From contig NZ_JBMOXA010000004.1 of assembly GCF_049316285.1 (NCBI RefSeq), forward strand, positions 124,001-188,000: 64,000 nt of DNA. The letters are read 5' to 3'. Position 1 is the stretch's first letter, and the number at the start of each line of letters is the position of its first letter. This document shows positions 1-8,284 of the stretch, one piece after another. The notes under the pieces are model-generated. The model was not told the origin of the DNA, made no database searches, and saw nothing but the letters and a program-made list of their open reading frames with translations. This DNA comes from Rhodoferax_B sp049316285 (lineage in GTDB: Bacteria > Pseudomonadota > Gammaproteobacteria > Burkholderiales > Burkholderiaceae_C). A program made the translations under genes and the position numbers.

Positions 1-1
1 C

Positions 2-691
2 GACCTGGCCCTGGCCAACCGCATCCTCTACGACCAGGGCGTGGTCGACGCCATGGGCCACGCCAGTGTGCGCCATCCCGAACATCCCGAACTGTTTTTG
101 CTGTCGGCCAACCGTGCGCCGGGCCTGGTACGGCGTCGCGACATCTACTGCTACCGGCAGGATGGTTCACCGGTCGACACAGAGGGTCCACGCCCTTATC
201 TGGAACGCTTCATCCACGCCGAAATCTACCGCTCGCGCCCGGATGTGCAGGCGGTGGTGCATTCCCACTCGCCCAACGTGATTCCGTTCGCCTGCACACA
301 CACGGCCTTGCGCCCGCTGTTCCATATGTCGGGTTTCCTGGGCAGTGGCTCGGCCCATTTCGACATCCGCGACGAAGCCGGTGACACCGACATGCTGATA
401 CGCAATAGCACGCTGGGCCGCTCACTGGCCAGCGCGCTCGGTGCGCAGAGCTGTGTGCTGATGCGCGGTCATGGTTCCACGGTCGTTGGCGATTCATTGC
501 CGCAAGCCATTTACCGCGCGATCTACACCGAGATCAACGCCCGGCTGCAACTCGCGGCCAGCGGATTGGGCGAGGCCCAGTTCCTGAACCAGACCGAAGC
601 ACGCCTGGCTTCAGAAGCCAACGACACCCAGATCCCACGCTCATGGGCGCTGTGGGTACAGCGCCTGGGCGCCACCGACGTTGACGAATAA
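2..691 (+). CDS. Class II aldolase/adducin family protein (5' end outside window)
   Basis: The frame is open from the first bases of the window, reading DLALANRILYDQGVVDAMGH before an internal ATG, so the true start lies upstream. About 229 residues are visible, near the whole length of this family. The motifs fit a class II aldolase/adducin fold: a GHASVRHP segment, the metal-binding HSHS motif near residue 89, and a later RGHGSTVVGDS stretch carrying the third histidine. Members are zinc-dependent aldolases or decarboxylases acting on small hydroxy-acids or sugar phosphates; the substrate cannot be read from sequence. A Bug-type receptor gene follows after 32 bases on the same strand, suggesting a small carboxylate uptake-and-use unit. 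Confidence 0.88.
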   Translation, partial: DLALANRILYDQGVVDAMGHASVRHPEHPELFLLSANRAPGLVRRRDIYCYRQDGSPVDTEGPRPYLERFIHAEIYRSRPDVQAVVHSHSPNVIPFACTHTALRPLFHMSGFLGSGSAHFDIRDEAGDTDMLIRNSTLGRSLASALGAQSCVLMRGHGSTVVGDSLPQAIYRAIYTEINARLQLAASGLGEAQFLNQTEARLASEANDTQIPRSWALWVQRLGATDVDE

Positions 692-723
692 AGAATTCAT
701 TAAAACCACCAGGAGACTATGCA

Positions 724-1719
724 ATGCCATCTTTGAAATCAACCGTCTGCAAAGCCATCACCGGCATCGCAGCGCTGGCCTCGGTGTTCTTCACCGTAGA
801 CCACGCGTCAGCACAGGGCGACACCTACCCCACACGCGCAGTACGCATCGTCGTGCCCTACGCCACCGGCGGCGGCTCTGACATCCTGGCGCGGCAAATC
901 GGCGCCAGCCTGCAAACCATCTGGGGCCAGGGCGTGGTGGTCGACAACAAGGCCGGTGCGGCCGGCAACATCGGCAGCCTGGAAGTGGCACGCGCGCCGG
1001 CCGACGGCTACACCCTGGTGCTGCAGAACAACACCATGATCACCAACCTCGCGGTCAACGGCAAACTGCCTTACGACGCCGAGAAAGACCTCACGCCCAT
1101 CATGCTGCTGGGCGTGACGCCCTTGGCCTTGGTCGCCCATCCCAGCCTGCAGGTCAACAACATCAAAGAGTTGCTGGCACTGTCCAAGGCCAAGCCCGAT
1201 ACGCTGGCCTACGGCTCGTGCGGCATAGGCTCGCCACACCACTTCGCCATGGAGTTGCTGAAAGAAAAAACCGGCATCACCGCCGCACATGCGGGCTACA
1301 AAGGCTGCTCGCCCGCCGTGACCGACGTGTTGGGCGGACAAATCCCGCTGGCGGTGGTGAGCGCCAACCTGGTCGTGCCACATGTCAAAAGTGGCAAGCT
1401 CAAGGTGCTGGGCGTGACCACCCCACGCCGCTACAGCCTGCTGCCCGACACCCCGACATTTGAAGAACAAGGCTACAAACCGTTCGACCTGGGCAACTGG
1501 TTCGCGCTGATGGGGCCAGGCAACCTGCCACCCGCCGTCGTGAAGAAGATCGCCACCGATGTGGAAAAGGTGCTGGCCGATCCGGCGGTGCAGAACAACC
1601 TGACGCTGGCCGGCGTCGAGATCACCAAGGGCTCGGCGCCCGAGCTGGCCAAGCTGATTCAGGCAGATACGGTGAAGTTCAAGCAGGTGGCGAAGAGCGC
1701 CAACATCAAGCCTGAGTGA
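724..1719 (+). CDS. Bug/TctC-family periplasmic tricarboxylate-transporter receptor
   Basis: The 331-residue product begins with a Sec signal peptide (about residues 1-30, cleavage near ASA-QG). It then shows the Bug hallmark YPTRAVRIVVPYATGGGSD, followed by PADGYTLVLQNN. These receptors bind small carboxylates in the periplasm and may feed a TctAB-type membrane pair, but no TctA or TctB gene is in the window. An AGGAG ribosome site sits about 8 bases before the ATG. It lies 32 bases after the aldolase-family gene, probably in one transcript. Orphan Bug receptors are numerous in Comamonadaceae and Bordetella. The ligand is unknown. Confidence 0.93.
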   Translation: MPSLKSTVCKAITGIAALASVFFTVDHASAQGDTYPTRAVRIVVPYATGGGSDILARQIGASLQTIWGQGVVVDNKAGAAGNIGSLEVARAPADGYTLVLQNNTMITNLAVNGKLPYDAEKDLTPIMLLGVTPLALVAHPSLQVNNIKELLALSKAKPDTLAYGSCGIGSPHHFAMELLKEKTGITAAHAGYKGCSPAVTDVLGGQIPLAVVSANLVVPHVKSGKLKVLGVTTPRRYSLLPDTPTFEEQGYKPFDLGNWFALMGPGNLPPAVVKKIATDVEKVLADPAVQNNLTLAGVEITKGSAPELAKLIQADTVKFKQVAKSANIKPE

Positions 1720-2251
1720 GGGGAGCTTCATTTGCGCTGTCGGCCGGGTCTCGCCCCGGCGGGCGACTGACTTCTTTTGCTTCGCCAAAAGAAGTCAGCA
1801 AGAAAAGGCGACCCCACTATCTGCGACCCTTCGCTGCGCTACGGGCGACCTGCGCTGGGGGTTTTAGGCGGGGTTCCGCGCAACTCGCTGCGCTCAGACA
1901 TGCCCGGAACTGATCCCGCCTAAAACCCCCAGCGCAGGCGCAGCTAGAGGGGAGGGGGACACCAATACCGCCCTGCTCGCTGCGCATCGCGGGCCGAGCG
2001 CAGCAAAGGCCCGTTGGGTTTCACCCCGTGTGGCTGGGCCTGGGATGGGTGGCGCCGGTGGGATCAGAGCTGGAGCATGTTTGAGCGCAGCGAGTTGCGC
2101 CAGCTCCCCGCCGGCGCCAGCCGGCACAGGTTGCCCGCAGGGCCCCAGACTTCGGGTCGCCTTCTCTTTGGTTACTTTCTCTTGGCGAAGCAAGAGAAAG
2201 TGACTCGCCGCCGGGCGACTCCCGGCCAGCAGCGTCAATCAACAAGCCCTC
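1720..2251. repeat. Gene-free intergenic repeat element, copy A
   Basis: No convincing gene lies in this stretch. It is built of inverted and repeated words. At the left, bases 1741-1768 hold a GC-rich word (CGGCCGGGTCTCG start) followed by an 11-bp-stem hairpin at about 1769-1798. In the middle is a 24-bp perfect inverted repeat (1849-1872 and 1915-1938). At the right, about 2159-2219, an ACTTTCTCTTG/CAAGAGAAAGT hairpin is flanked by ACTCGCC and CCGGGCGA words. The same left, middle and right words recur in the same order near 37101-37529, so this is a dispersed element and not unique spacer. It separates the convergent Bug-receptor and coaD genes. Its function is unknown. Confidence 0.7.
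1849..1938. repeat. 24-bp perfect inverted repeat with 42-base loop
   Basis: The left arm (1849-1872) begins CCTGCGCTGGGGGTTTTAGG and the right arm (1915-1938) is its exact reverse complement over 24 bases. The loop carries the word CAACTCGCTGCGCTCAGACA. Its near-complement recurs at about 2076-2098 and again in copy B near 37380. The structure could fold in DNA or RNA. It has no adjacent T-tract, so it is not a standard intrinsic terminator. Confidence 0.85.
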
Positions 2252-2761
2252 TCAAGCAGGATCGCGCCCCAAACTGCGCACCTTCTCCACCAGCCGATTC
2301 GACACCGCAGGCGACACAAACTTGCCCACCTCACCACCCAGCGTCGCAATCTCACGCACAAAGGTGCTGGAGATGAACTGGTATTTGTCGCTGGGTGTCA
2401 AAAACACCGTCTCCACATTGGGCATCAACGAGCGGTTCATGCCCGCCAGCTGAAACTCGTAATCGAAGTCGGTCACCGCGCGCAGGCCGCGCACCATGGC
2501 TTTGGCGCCGCGCGCCACCACAAAATCGCGCATCAGGCCGGAGAAGCTTTCCACCGTGACGTGTGGATAAGGCGCCACCGCCTCGCGCACCATCTCAAGA
2601 CGCTCGTGCAGGTTGAACATGGTCTTCTTGTGGTGGCCCGCCGCCACGGCGATGATCACCTGGTCGAACAACTGCGTGGCGCGCCGCACCACGTCTTCAT
2701 GCCCCAGGGTAATGGGATCGAACGTGCCGGGGTAGACGGCGATGACAGGTTGCTTGTCCAT
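2252..2761 (-). CDS. coaD: Pantetheine-phosphate adenylyltransferase
   Basis: CoaD transfers AMP from ATP to 4'-phosphopantetheine, the penultimate step of coenzyme A synthesis, in the cytosol. The 169-residue protein has the usual length. It carries the nucleotidyltransferase signature YPGTFDPITLGH near residues 10-21, the MVRGLRAVTDFDYEFQLAGMN-type substrate segment, and the C-terminal ISSTFVREIA motif. The ATG is followed directly by conserved family sequence. It lies 39 bases downstream of rsmD on the same strand, a linkage common in proteobacteria, so the two are probably co-transcribed. Confidence 0.97.
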   Translation of the reverse strand: MDKQPVIAVYPGTFDPITLGHEDVVRRATQLFDQVIIAVAAGHHKKTMFNLHERLEMVREAVAPYPHVTVESFSGLMRDFVVARGAKAMVRGLRAVTDFDYEFQLAGMNRSLMPNVETVFLTPSDKYQFISSTFVREIATLGGEVGKFVSPAVSNRLVEKVRSLGRDPA

Positions 2762-2800
2762 GGCTTGGTTTTCTCTACTGAAGTTCGGAATTGGGCGCGA

Positions 2801-3457
2801 TCATGCCACGCGTTGCAACAGGTGCGCTTGCACCACACCGGCCTTCATGTGGCGGCGTAACACCAGGCCTACGGCAGCCAGGGCCTCTTCCGTCCACGGC
2901 ACCGAAGCTTCAAGGTAGACAAAACCATCGGCCTTGAGAGCGGCAGCCGCGGCGCGCAAGGCGGTCTCGTACAGCGGCGCGTCAAACGGCGGGTCGAGCA
3001 GCACCAGGTCCATGCTGGCCGGCGCCAACTGGCGCAGAGCCGCCACACCATCGCCGCGGCGCACCTGCACCGTCGTGGCTTCTAGCTTGGCTTGCAGGGT
3101 TTGCAACTGCGTCACCAGCGCGCCCTCTTGCTCGACCATCAACACCTCGGCGGCACCGCGCGAGGCGGCCTCAAAACCCAAGGCGCCGGTGCCGGCAAAG
3201 GCATCCACACAGCGCCAGCCGGTGAGGTCCTGGCCCAGCCAGTTGAACAGGGTTTCGCGCACACGGTCGGGCGTGGGGCGCAGGCCGGGGCGGTTGGCCA
3301 CGGGCAGCTTGGTGCGTTTCCACTGGCCACCGATGATACGAATCTCGCCCGGCGGCGTGACGCCGGGGCGTTTGGTTGCGAGTTTGTTGGCGGGCTTTTT
3401 GGCCGCGGCGCCGGTTTTGCCAGGGGCCGCTGCGGCGCGTGAAGAAGATTTGCTCAT
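2801..3457 (-). CDS. rsmD: 16S rRNA (guanine966-N2)-methyltransferase
   Basis: RsmD methylates G966 of 16S rRNA in the 30S subunit using S-adenosylmethionine. The 218-residue protein has the family start IRIIGGQWKRTKLPV, then RPTPDRVRETLFNWL, the SAM-binding VDAFAGTGALGFEAASRGA, and the catalytic LLDPPF motif. A 35-40 residue Lys/Ala/Pro-rich N-terminal extension precedes the conserved core and could be a disordered RNA-binding tail. An internal start cannot be excluded, but the ATG at 3457 is the first in frame. coaD follows downstream, as in many proteobacteria. Confidence 0.95.
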   Translation of the reverse strand: MSKSSSRAAAAPGKTGAAAKKPANKLATKRPGVTPPGEIRIIGGQWKRTKLPVANRPGLRPTPDRVRETLFNWLGQDLTGWRCVDAFAGTGALGFEAASRGAAEVLMVEQEGALVTQLQTLQAKLEATTVQVRRGDGVAALRQLAPASMDLVLLDPPFDAPLYETALRAAAAALKADGFVYLEASVPWTEEALAAVGLVLRRHMKAGVVQAHLLQRVA

Positions 3458-3503
3458 GCGCCGAGCTTAACGGAGACTGAACCGCAGTTCAGTCCCCGTG
3501 GCA

Positions 3504-5090
3504 TTAGTAGCGGCTGAGGCGCGGCAGATTCGATCCGCCGCCGGGCAGTTGAAAGGTGCCGACCACTTCCGACAGGCGCAATGCCTGTGTCTTCAAGCTG
3601 TCGGCTGCCGCCGCTGCCTGCTCCACCAGCGCGGCGTTTTGCTGCGTCATCTGGTCGAGTTGGGTGACGGCCTGGTTGACCTGTGCGATGTCGTCGCTCT
3701 GCTCGCCGGCGGCGGCGCTGATGTCGCGGATGATGCCGCTCACACGCTGCACGGCGGTGACGATTTCGCTCATGGTGCTGCCGGCGTCGCGCACCAGGGC
3801 CGAGCCCGACTGCACCTTCTCGGCGCTGGCGCCTATGAGCTCCTTGATTTCTTTGGCGGCCTGCGCCGAGCGTTGCGCCAGGCTGCGCACTTCGCTCGCC
3901 ACCACCGCAAAGCCTCGGCCTTGTTCACCCGCGCGCGCGGCTTCCACCGCCGCGTTCAGGGCCAGGATGTTGGTCTGGAAGGCAATGCCGTCGATGACGC
4001 CGGTGATGTCGGCGATCTTGGCCGACGAGGCGGCAATATCGTCCATGGTGGCGACCACACGCGCCACGACCTCGCCGCCGCGCCCGGCCACGCCGGAGGC
4101 GGTGGTCGCCAGGGCATCGGCCTCGCGTGCCGAGTCGGCGCTTTGGCGCACGGTGGCGGTCAAGGTTTCCATGCTGGCCGAGGTCTCCTCCAGGCTGGAA
4201 GCGGTTTGCTCGGTGCGCAGCGACAGATCCTGGTTGCCCGAGGCGATCTCCGAGCTGGCGGTGCGTATCGATTCGCTGGCCGACTGCACACTCAGCACCA
4301 CTTCGGCAAGCTTGTCCTGCATGCTGCCCAGATCGGCCACCAGGGTTTGCACTTCGTCGCGGCCGGCGTCGCGTACACGCGGCGTGGTGAGGTCGCCACC
4401 GGCCACCCGGCCGGCGAGTTGCGAGGCCTCGCCCAGCGGCGACAGGATGGAGCGTGACAAGGACCAGGCCAGCCAGACACTCAGCAGCAGCCCCAGCACG
4501 GAGCCGCCAACCAGCAACGAGATGCCCTCTTTTTCGCTAGCGTCGGCAGCGGCGCGGGCTTCAGCCACACGTTGTTTCTGGTACTCGGCCAGCGCATCCA
4601 CGGCCTGGGCATAACCATCGGCGGCCGGTCGCAGCACGCTGCGTATGGCGTCATCGGAGATCGGCTGGCCCTGCTCCTTGCGCTTGACCAGGTCGTTGCG
4701 CGCGGCGCGGAATTTGTCGCCCGTGGCATCGATCTGTTTAAACAATTCCCGGGTCTTGTCGGTATCGGCCAGGTCTTCCAAGGACTTGCGCACCACTTCG
4801 GATCGAGCCGAAGTGGCCTTGCGGTCGTCGTTGATGCGTGTGGCAAAGCCCGGGTTGTCTATGAGCAACAGGGTCTCGGCACGCATGGAACTCAGCACCA
4901 CGATGGCATGGAGTTCGCGCGCCAGCAGTGCGCGCTGCGCGGAGTTCCCGCCCAGATCGTCGGCAATATCCTGCAGCCGGTGCAGGCGCCAGACACCAAT
5001 GCCCGCAGCGACCGAGGTCACCAGGATCACCAAGGCAAAGCACAAGGCCAAGCGTGGTGCCAGACGCATGCGCTCAAATAGTTTTTTCAT
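3504..5090 (-). CDS. Methyl-accepting chemotaxis protein (4HB sensor, HAMP, signalling domain)
   Basis: This 528-residue transducer begins MKKLFERMRLAPRLAL; a start 11 codons further upstream is possible but lacks family similarity. TM1 is about residues 14-34. A four-helix-bundle periplasmic region follows, then TM2 near 192-212 and a HAMP segment. The cytoplasmic hairpin has the highly conserved tip IAFQTNILALNAAVEAARAG. The protein would signal to CheA/CheW; no che genes are nearby. It ends in LPRLSRY with no NWETF-type CheR-binding pentapeptide. It lies upstream of rsmD on the same strand with a 46-base gap. The ligand cannot be inferred. Confidence 0.95.
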   Translation of the reverse strand: MKKLFERMRLAPRLALCFALVILVTSVAAGIGVWRLHRLQDIADDLGGNSAQRALLARELHAIVVLSSMRAETLLLIDNPGFATRINDDRKATSARSEVVRKSLEDLADTDKTRELFKQIDATGDKFRAARNDLVKRKEQGQPISDDAIRSVLRPAADGYAQAVDALAEYQKQRVAEARAAADASEKEGISLLVGGSVLGLLLSVWLAWSLSRSILSPLGEASQLAGRVAGGDLTTPRVRDAGRDEVQTLVADLGSMQDKLAEVVLSVQSASESIRTASSEIASGNQDLSLRTEQTASSLEETSASMETLTATVRQSADSAREADALATTASGVAGRGGEVVARVVATMDDIAASSAKIADITGVIDGIAFQTNILALNAAVEAARAGEQGRGFAVVASEVRSLAQRSAQAAKEIKELIGASAEKVQSGSALVRDAGSTMSEIVTAVQRVSGIIRDISAAAGEQSDDIAQVNQAVTQLDQMTQQNAALVEQAAAAADSLKTQALRLSEVVGTFQLPGGGSNLPRLSRY

Positions 5091-5198
5091 GATGCGAAGC
5101 CAATGGGGTGGCGCAATATACAAATAGACACAACCTTAACCGCTTCTGATGACAAGCAGACAGCTAGCTGTCAAAGCGGCGCTAAAACTGTGCGGGCC

Positions 5199-6257
5199 CT
5201 AGCCCCGTCCCTCTTGCACGGCGTGGCAGGCCACCTGGGTTGTGCCAGCGTTGTGCAACACCGGGCGTTCACTGCGGCAGCGCTCATTGGCCAAGGGGCA
5301 ACGCGGGTTGAAGGCGCAGCCGCTGGGCGGGTTCAGCGGATTGGGCACTTCGCCCTGCACCGGCGTACGCGCGCGGCCCGTGGCATGCATCTTGGGAATG
5401 GCGTCCAGCAGCATGCGTGTGTAAGGGTGGCGCGGCGCGGCGAACAGCGTGGCCTTGTCGGCCACTTCGATGAGCCGCCCGAGGTACATCACGCCGACAA
5501 AATCGCTGACATGCCGCACCACGGCAAGATTGTGCGAGATGAACAAATAGCTCAGGTCGCGCTTCTTCTGCAGCGCCTTCATGATGTTGAGCACCTGCGC
5601 CTGCACCGAGACGTCGAGCGCCGAGGTCGGCTCGTCACACACCAGAAACTCGGGTTCGGTGGCCAGCGCGCGGGCAATGGAGATGCGTTGGCGTTGGCCG
5701 CCAGAAAACTGGTGCGGGTACTTGCTGCGGTCGCCCTCGGCCAATCCCACCTGCACCAGCAACTCGGCCACACGCTGGCGCAGCGCGCCGGGGTCGGTGA
5801 TCAGGCCGTGCTCCGACAGGGGTTCACCAACGATGGCCTCCACCGTCCAGCGCGGGTTCAGGCTGGCGTAGGGGTCCTGGAAAATCATTTGCACCCGGCG
5901 GCGCAGCAGATTGCCTGCGGGTGTGTTGAAGGCCGCATGTGCGTCCTGCCCGTCAAAGGTGAAGCTGCCGCGTGTGGGCGTGTACAAACCCAGCAGCAGG
6001 CGCGCCACGGTGCTTTTGCCACAGCCCGACTCGCCCACCAGCGACAGGGTTTTGCCCTTGGGGATGTCGAAGCTCACACCGTCCACCGCCTTGAGTAACT
6101 GGCGTGGCCTGCGCTCGAGCACGCGGTTGAGCCAGGGCGCGGAGACGTCGAAGGTCATGGCCAGGTCACGCACCTGAACCAACGGGGCAGCGCTTGCAGG
6201 CTGGGCCACGGGCTGAGGCATAGGCTGGGGCAGCACACTTTCGGCGACGGCGCTCAT
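5199..6257 (-). CDS. Dipeptide/oligopeptide-type ABC transporter ATPase (DppF/OppF-like)
   Basis: The 352-residue ATPase energises the importer encoded upstream. It has Walker A GESGCGKST, signature FSGGQRQRISIARAL, Walker B LVCDEPTSALD and the C-terminal oligopeptide-transporter domain with a cysteine-rich CAFNPRCPLANERC segment typical of DppD/DppF proteins. The chosen ATG at 6257 overlaps the stop of the preceding ATPase gene by four bases (ATGA), indicating translational coupling; a start nine codons upstream is less likely. It is the last gene of the operon. The substrate (peptide, nickel or another amide) is not determined by this subunit. Confidence 0.95.
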   Translation of the reverse strand: MSAVAESVLPQPMPQPVAQPASAAPLVQVRDLAMTFDVSAPWLNRVLERRPRQLLKAVDGVSFDIPKGKTLSLVGESGCGKSTVARLLLGLYTPTRGSFTFDGQDAHAAFNTPAGNLLRRRVQMIFQDPYASLNPRWTVEAIVGEPLSEHGLITDPGALRQRVAELLVQVGLAEGDRSKYPHQFSGGQRQRISIARALATEPEFLVCDEPTSALDVSVQAQVLNIMKALQKKRDLSYLFISHNLAVVRHVSDFVGVMYLGRLIEVADKATLFAAPRHPYTRMLLDAIPKMHATGRARTPVQGEVPNPLNPPSGCAFNPRCPLANERCRSERPVLHNAGTTQVACHAVQEGRG

Positions 6258-7222
6258 ACCGTGGCCTCCTGGCTCAGCCAGCAAGCGGCACGTGTAGGGC
6301 CGGCGTCCAGCAAATCGGGGCGCTGCACATGGCAGCGGTCAAACACTTGTGGGCAGCGTGGGTGGAAAGCACAGCCGGTGGGAATGGCGTTCAGGCGCGG
6401 CATGCTGCCATCGATCTGGTTGAGCATCTCGCGGTCTTCCATAGGGTCGGGAATGGCGGCCATCAGGCCGGCGGTGTAGGGGTGCGCGGGGTGGTTGATG
6501 ACCTCGTGCACCGGGCCGATTTCGGCCACACGGCCGGCATACATCACGGCCACACGGTCGCAGGTTTCGGCGATCACGCCCATGTCGTGGGTGATCAGCA
6601 TCACCGCCGCACCGCGCTCGCGGCAGACCTTTTTCAGCAACGTGATGATCTGCGCCTGTATGGACACATCCAGCGCGGTGGTGGGTTCGTCGGCGACGAT
6701 GAGTTTGGGCTCGGCCGCCAGCGCCAGCGCAATCACCACGCGCTGGCGCATGCCGCCGGAGAACTGGTGCGGGTAGTGGTCTATGCGCTGTTCGGGCGCG
6801 GGAATGCCGGTATCTTTGAGCAGATCAATCGCGCGCCGGCGCGCCTCGGCCTTGGTCACCGGCAGGTGCGCGAGTATGGTTTCGGTCAACTGCCGGCCCA
6901 CGGTGTAGAGCGGGTTGAGCGAGGTCATCGGGTCCTGGAAGATGGCGCCAATGTGCCGGCCACGGATGTGGCGCATGGCCTCGGCGTCGAGCTGGTCTAT
7001 GCGTTGCCCCTCCAGCAGGATCTGCCCACCGGCGATACGGCCCGGTGGTTCGAGCAGGCCTATGATGGCCGCGCCGGTGAGTGACTTGCCCGCACCGGAT
7101 TCGCCCACCACACCCAGGATTTCGCCGGGCGCAATGTCGAACGACACCTGGTCGAGCGCACGCAAAGTGCCACGCCGCCCGGGGAATTCAACGATCAGGT
7201 TCTGTACTTGCAGCAGCGTCAT
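6254..7222 (-). CDS. Dipeptide/oligopeptide-type ABC transporter ATPase (DppD/OppD-like)
   Basis: This 322-residue ATPase pairs with the DppF-like subunit. It shows Walker A GESGAGKSL, signature FSGGMRQRVVIALAL, Walker B LIVADEPTTALD, the switch histidine in LITHDMGV, and the C-terminal CAFHPRCPQVFDRC cysteine motif. In characterised DppD homologues these cysteines ligate an iron-sulfur cluster. The 83-base gap before it holds a perfect 9-bp hairpin (7252-7274), so its translation may be regulated separately from the permease gene. Its stop overlaps the next gene by four bases. Confidence 0.95.
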   Translation of the reverse strand: MTLLQVQNLIVEFPGRRGTLRALDQVSFDIAPGEILGVVGESGAGKSLTGAAIIGLLEPPGRIAGGQILLEGQRIDQLDAEAMRHIRGRHIGAIFQDPMTSLNPLYTVGRQLTETILAHLPVTKAEARRRAIDLLKDTGIPAPEQRIDHYPHQFSGGMRQRVVIALALAAEPKLIVADEPTTALDVSIQAQIITLLKKVCRERGAAVMLITHDMGVIAETCDRVAVMYAGRVAEIGPVHEVINHPAHPYTAGLMAAIPDPMEDREMLNQIDGSMPRLNAIPTGCAFHPRCPQVFDRCHVQRPDLLDAGPTRAACWLSQEATV

Positions 7223-7251
7223 CGTATGGCGATCTTTATAAAACAGGCCGG

Positions 7252-7274
7252 TTACGCATAGGGGATATGCGTAA
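7252..7274 (-). other. Intercistronic hairpin between permease and ATPase genes
   Basis: TTACGCATA (7252-7260) and TATGCGTAA (7266-7274) form a perfect 9-bp stem with a 5-base loop. It lies in the gap between the dppC-like and dppD-like genes, with no T-tract after it on the transcribed strand, so a processing or mRNA-stability element fits better than a terminator. An operator is also possible because the site is a good DNA palindrome. Confidence 0.6.
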
Positions 7275-7305
7275 GCAGCTACTTAATGCATAGCAAATAC
7301 TTCAA

Positions 7306-8217
7306 TCAATTCAAACGCGGATTCAGCGCATCGCGCAGCCAGTCGCCCAGCAGGTTCACGCTCAGCACAATCAGGACCAGCATCAGGCCGGGGAACAGCG
7401 TGATCCACCACTCACCCGAAAACATGTAGTCGTTGCCAATGCGGATCAGGCTGCCCAGCGAAGGCGAGGTGACCGGCACACCCACACCCAGGAACGACAA
7501 GGTCGCCTCGGTGATGATGGCCGTGGCCACCTGCACCGTGGCCAGCACCGTGACCGGCCCCATGACGTTGGGCAGGATGTGGCGGCGCAGGATGCGCAGC
7601 GGCGCCACACCCGTGATGCGTGCGGCCTGCACGTATTCCTTGTTGCGTTCGACCAGCGTGGAGCCGCGCACGGTGCGTGCGTAGTCCACCCATTTGGTCA
7701 GCGAGATCGAGAAGATCAACACACCAAAGGCCACGGCGGTGTCGGCATTGGGGAACAAGGCACGCCCTACCCCGGCCATCAACAAGGCGACCAGAATCGG
7801 CGGGAACGACAGCATCACATCACACAGCCGCATCAGCGCGGTGTCGACCCAGCCGCCTTTGAAGCCGGCCACCAGGCCGGCCGTGACGCCGACCAGAGCC
7901 GACAACACCACCGAGGCACCACCCACCACCAGGGAGATACGCGCGCCATACATCAGCGTGGAGAGGATGTCGCGGCCCTGGTCGTCGGTGCCCAGCAGGT
8001 ATTTGCTGCTGCCACCCTCTTGCCAGACCGGCGGCAGGCGGGCGTCATTGAGTTCCAGCAAACTCAGATCAAAGGGGTTGTGCGGCGCCACCCAGTTGGC
8101 AAACACCGCCGCAAAAATACAGATAAAAGCCACCAGGGCCGAGCCTATGGCCACCGGCGAATGCCGAAAGCTATAGCCCACGTCACCGTCGAGCCAGTTT
8201 GCAAGAAGCTTTTTCAT
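7306..8217 (-). CDS. Dipeptide-type ABC transporter permease (DppC-like)
   Basis: The 303-residue inner-membrane permease has an N-terminal helix (about residues 28-48, followed by VAPHNPFDL). The LLGTDDQGRDILSTLMYGAR segment is typical of DppC/OppC N-terminal domains. About five further helices follow, with the ATPase-contact EAA loop around EYVQAARITGVAPLRILRRHILPN. It forms the translocation pore with the DppB-like subunit. The gene begins only eight bases from a strong intercistronic hairpin and no obvious Shine-Dalgarno is visible, suggesting lower expression than the binding protein encoded just before it. Confidence 0.95.
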   Translation of the reverse strand: MKKLLANWLDGDVGYSFRHSPVAIGSALVAFICIFAAVFANWVAPHNPFDLSLLELNDARLPPVWQEGGSSKYLLGTDDQGRDILSTLMYGARISLVVGGASVVLSALVGVTAGLVAGFKGGWVDTALMRLCDVMLSFPPILVALLMAGVGRALFPNADTAVAFGVLIFSISLTKWVDYARTVRGSTLVERNKEYVQAARITGVAPLRILRRHILPNVMGPVTVLATVQVATAIITEATLSFLGVGVPVTSPSLGSLIRIGNDYMFSGEWWITLFPGLMLVLIVLSVNLLGDWLRDALNPRLN

Positions 8218-8224
8218 CGTAGGG

Positions 8225-8256
8225 GTCCGGCGCGCAGCCCCACTGCGCCGCCGGAC
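8225..8256 (-). other. Strong hairpin between binding-protein and permease genes
   Basis: GTCCGG (8225-8230) pairs with CCGGAC (8251-8256), and inside it GCGCAG pairs with CTGCGC around a CCCCA loop, giving a long GC-rich stem in the 67-base gap. There is no T-tract. In well-studied binding-protein operons such as malE-malF, an intercistronic stem-loop stabilises the upstream binding-protein mRNA and gives excess receptor over permease; this position fits that role, which is an inference here. Confidence 0.6.
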
Positions 8257-8284
8257 AGTTCAGGAGACAGGTTGATGAAACGGC

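Noticed and set aside
1716..2376. Several 65-120 codon open frames in repeat copy A
   Set aside because: They run through inverted repeats on both strands, have no ribosome sites, and are Arg/Pro/Ser-rich with no recognisable domain.
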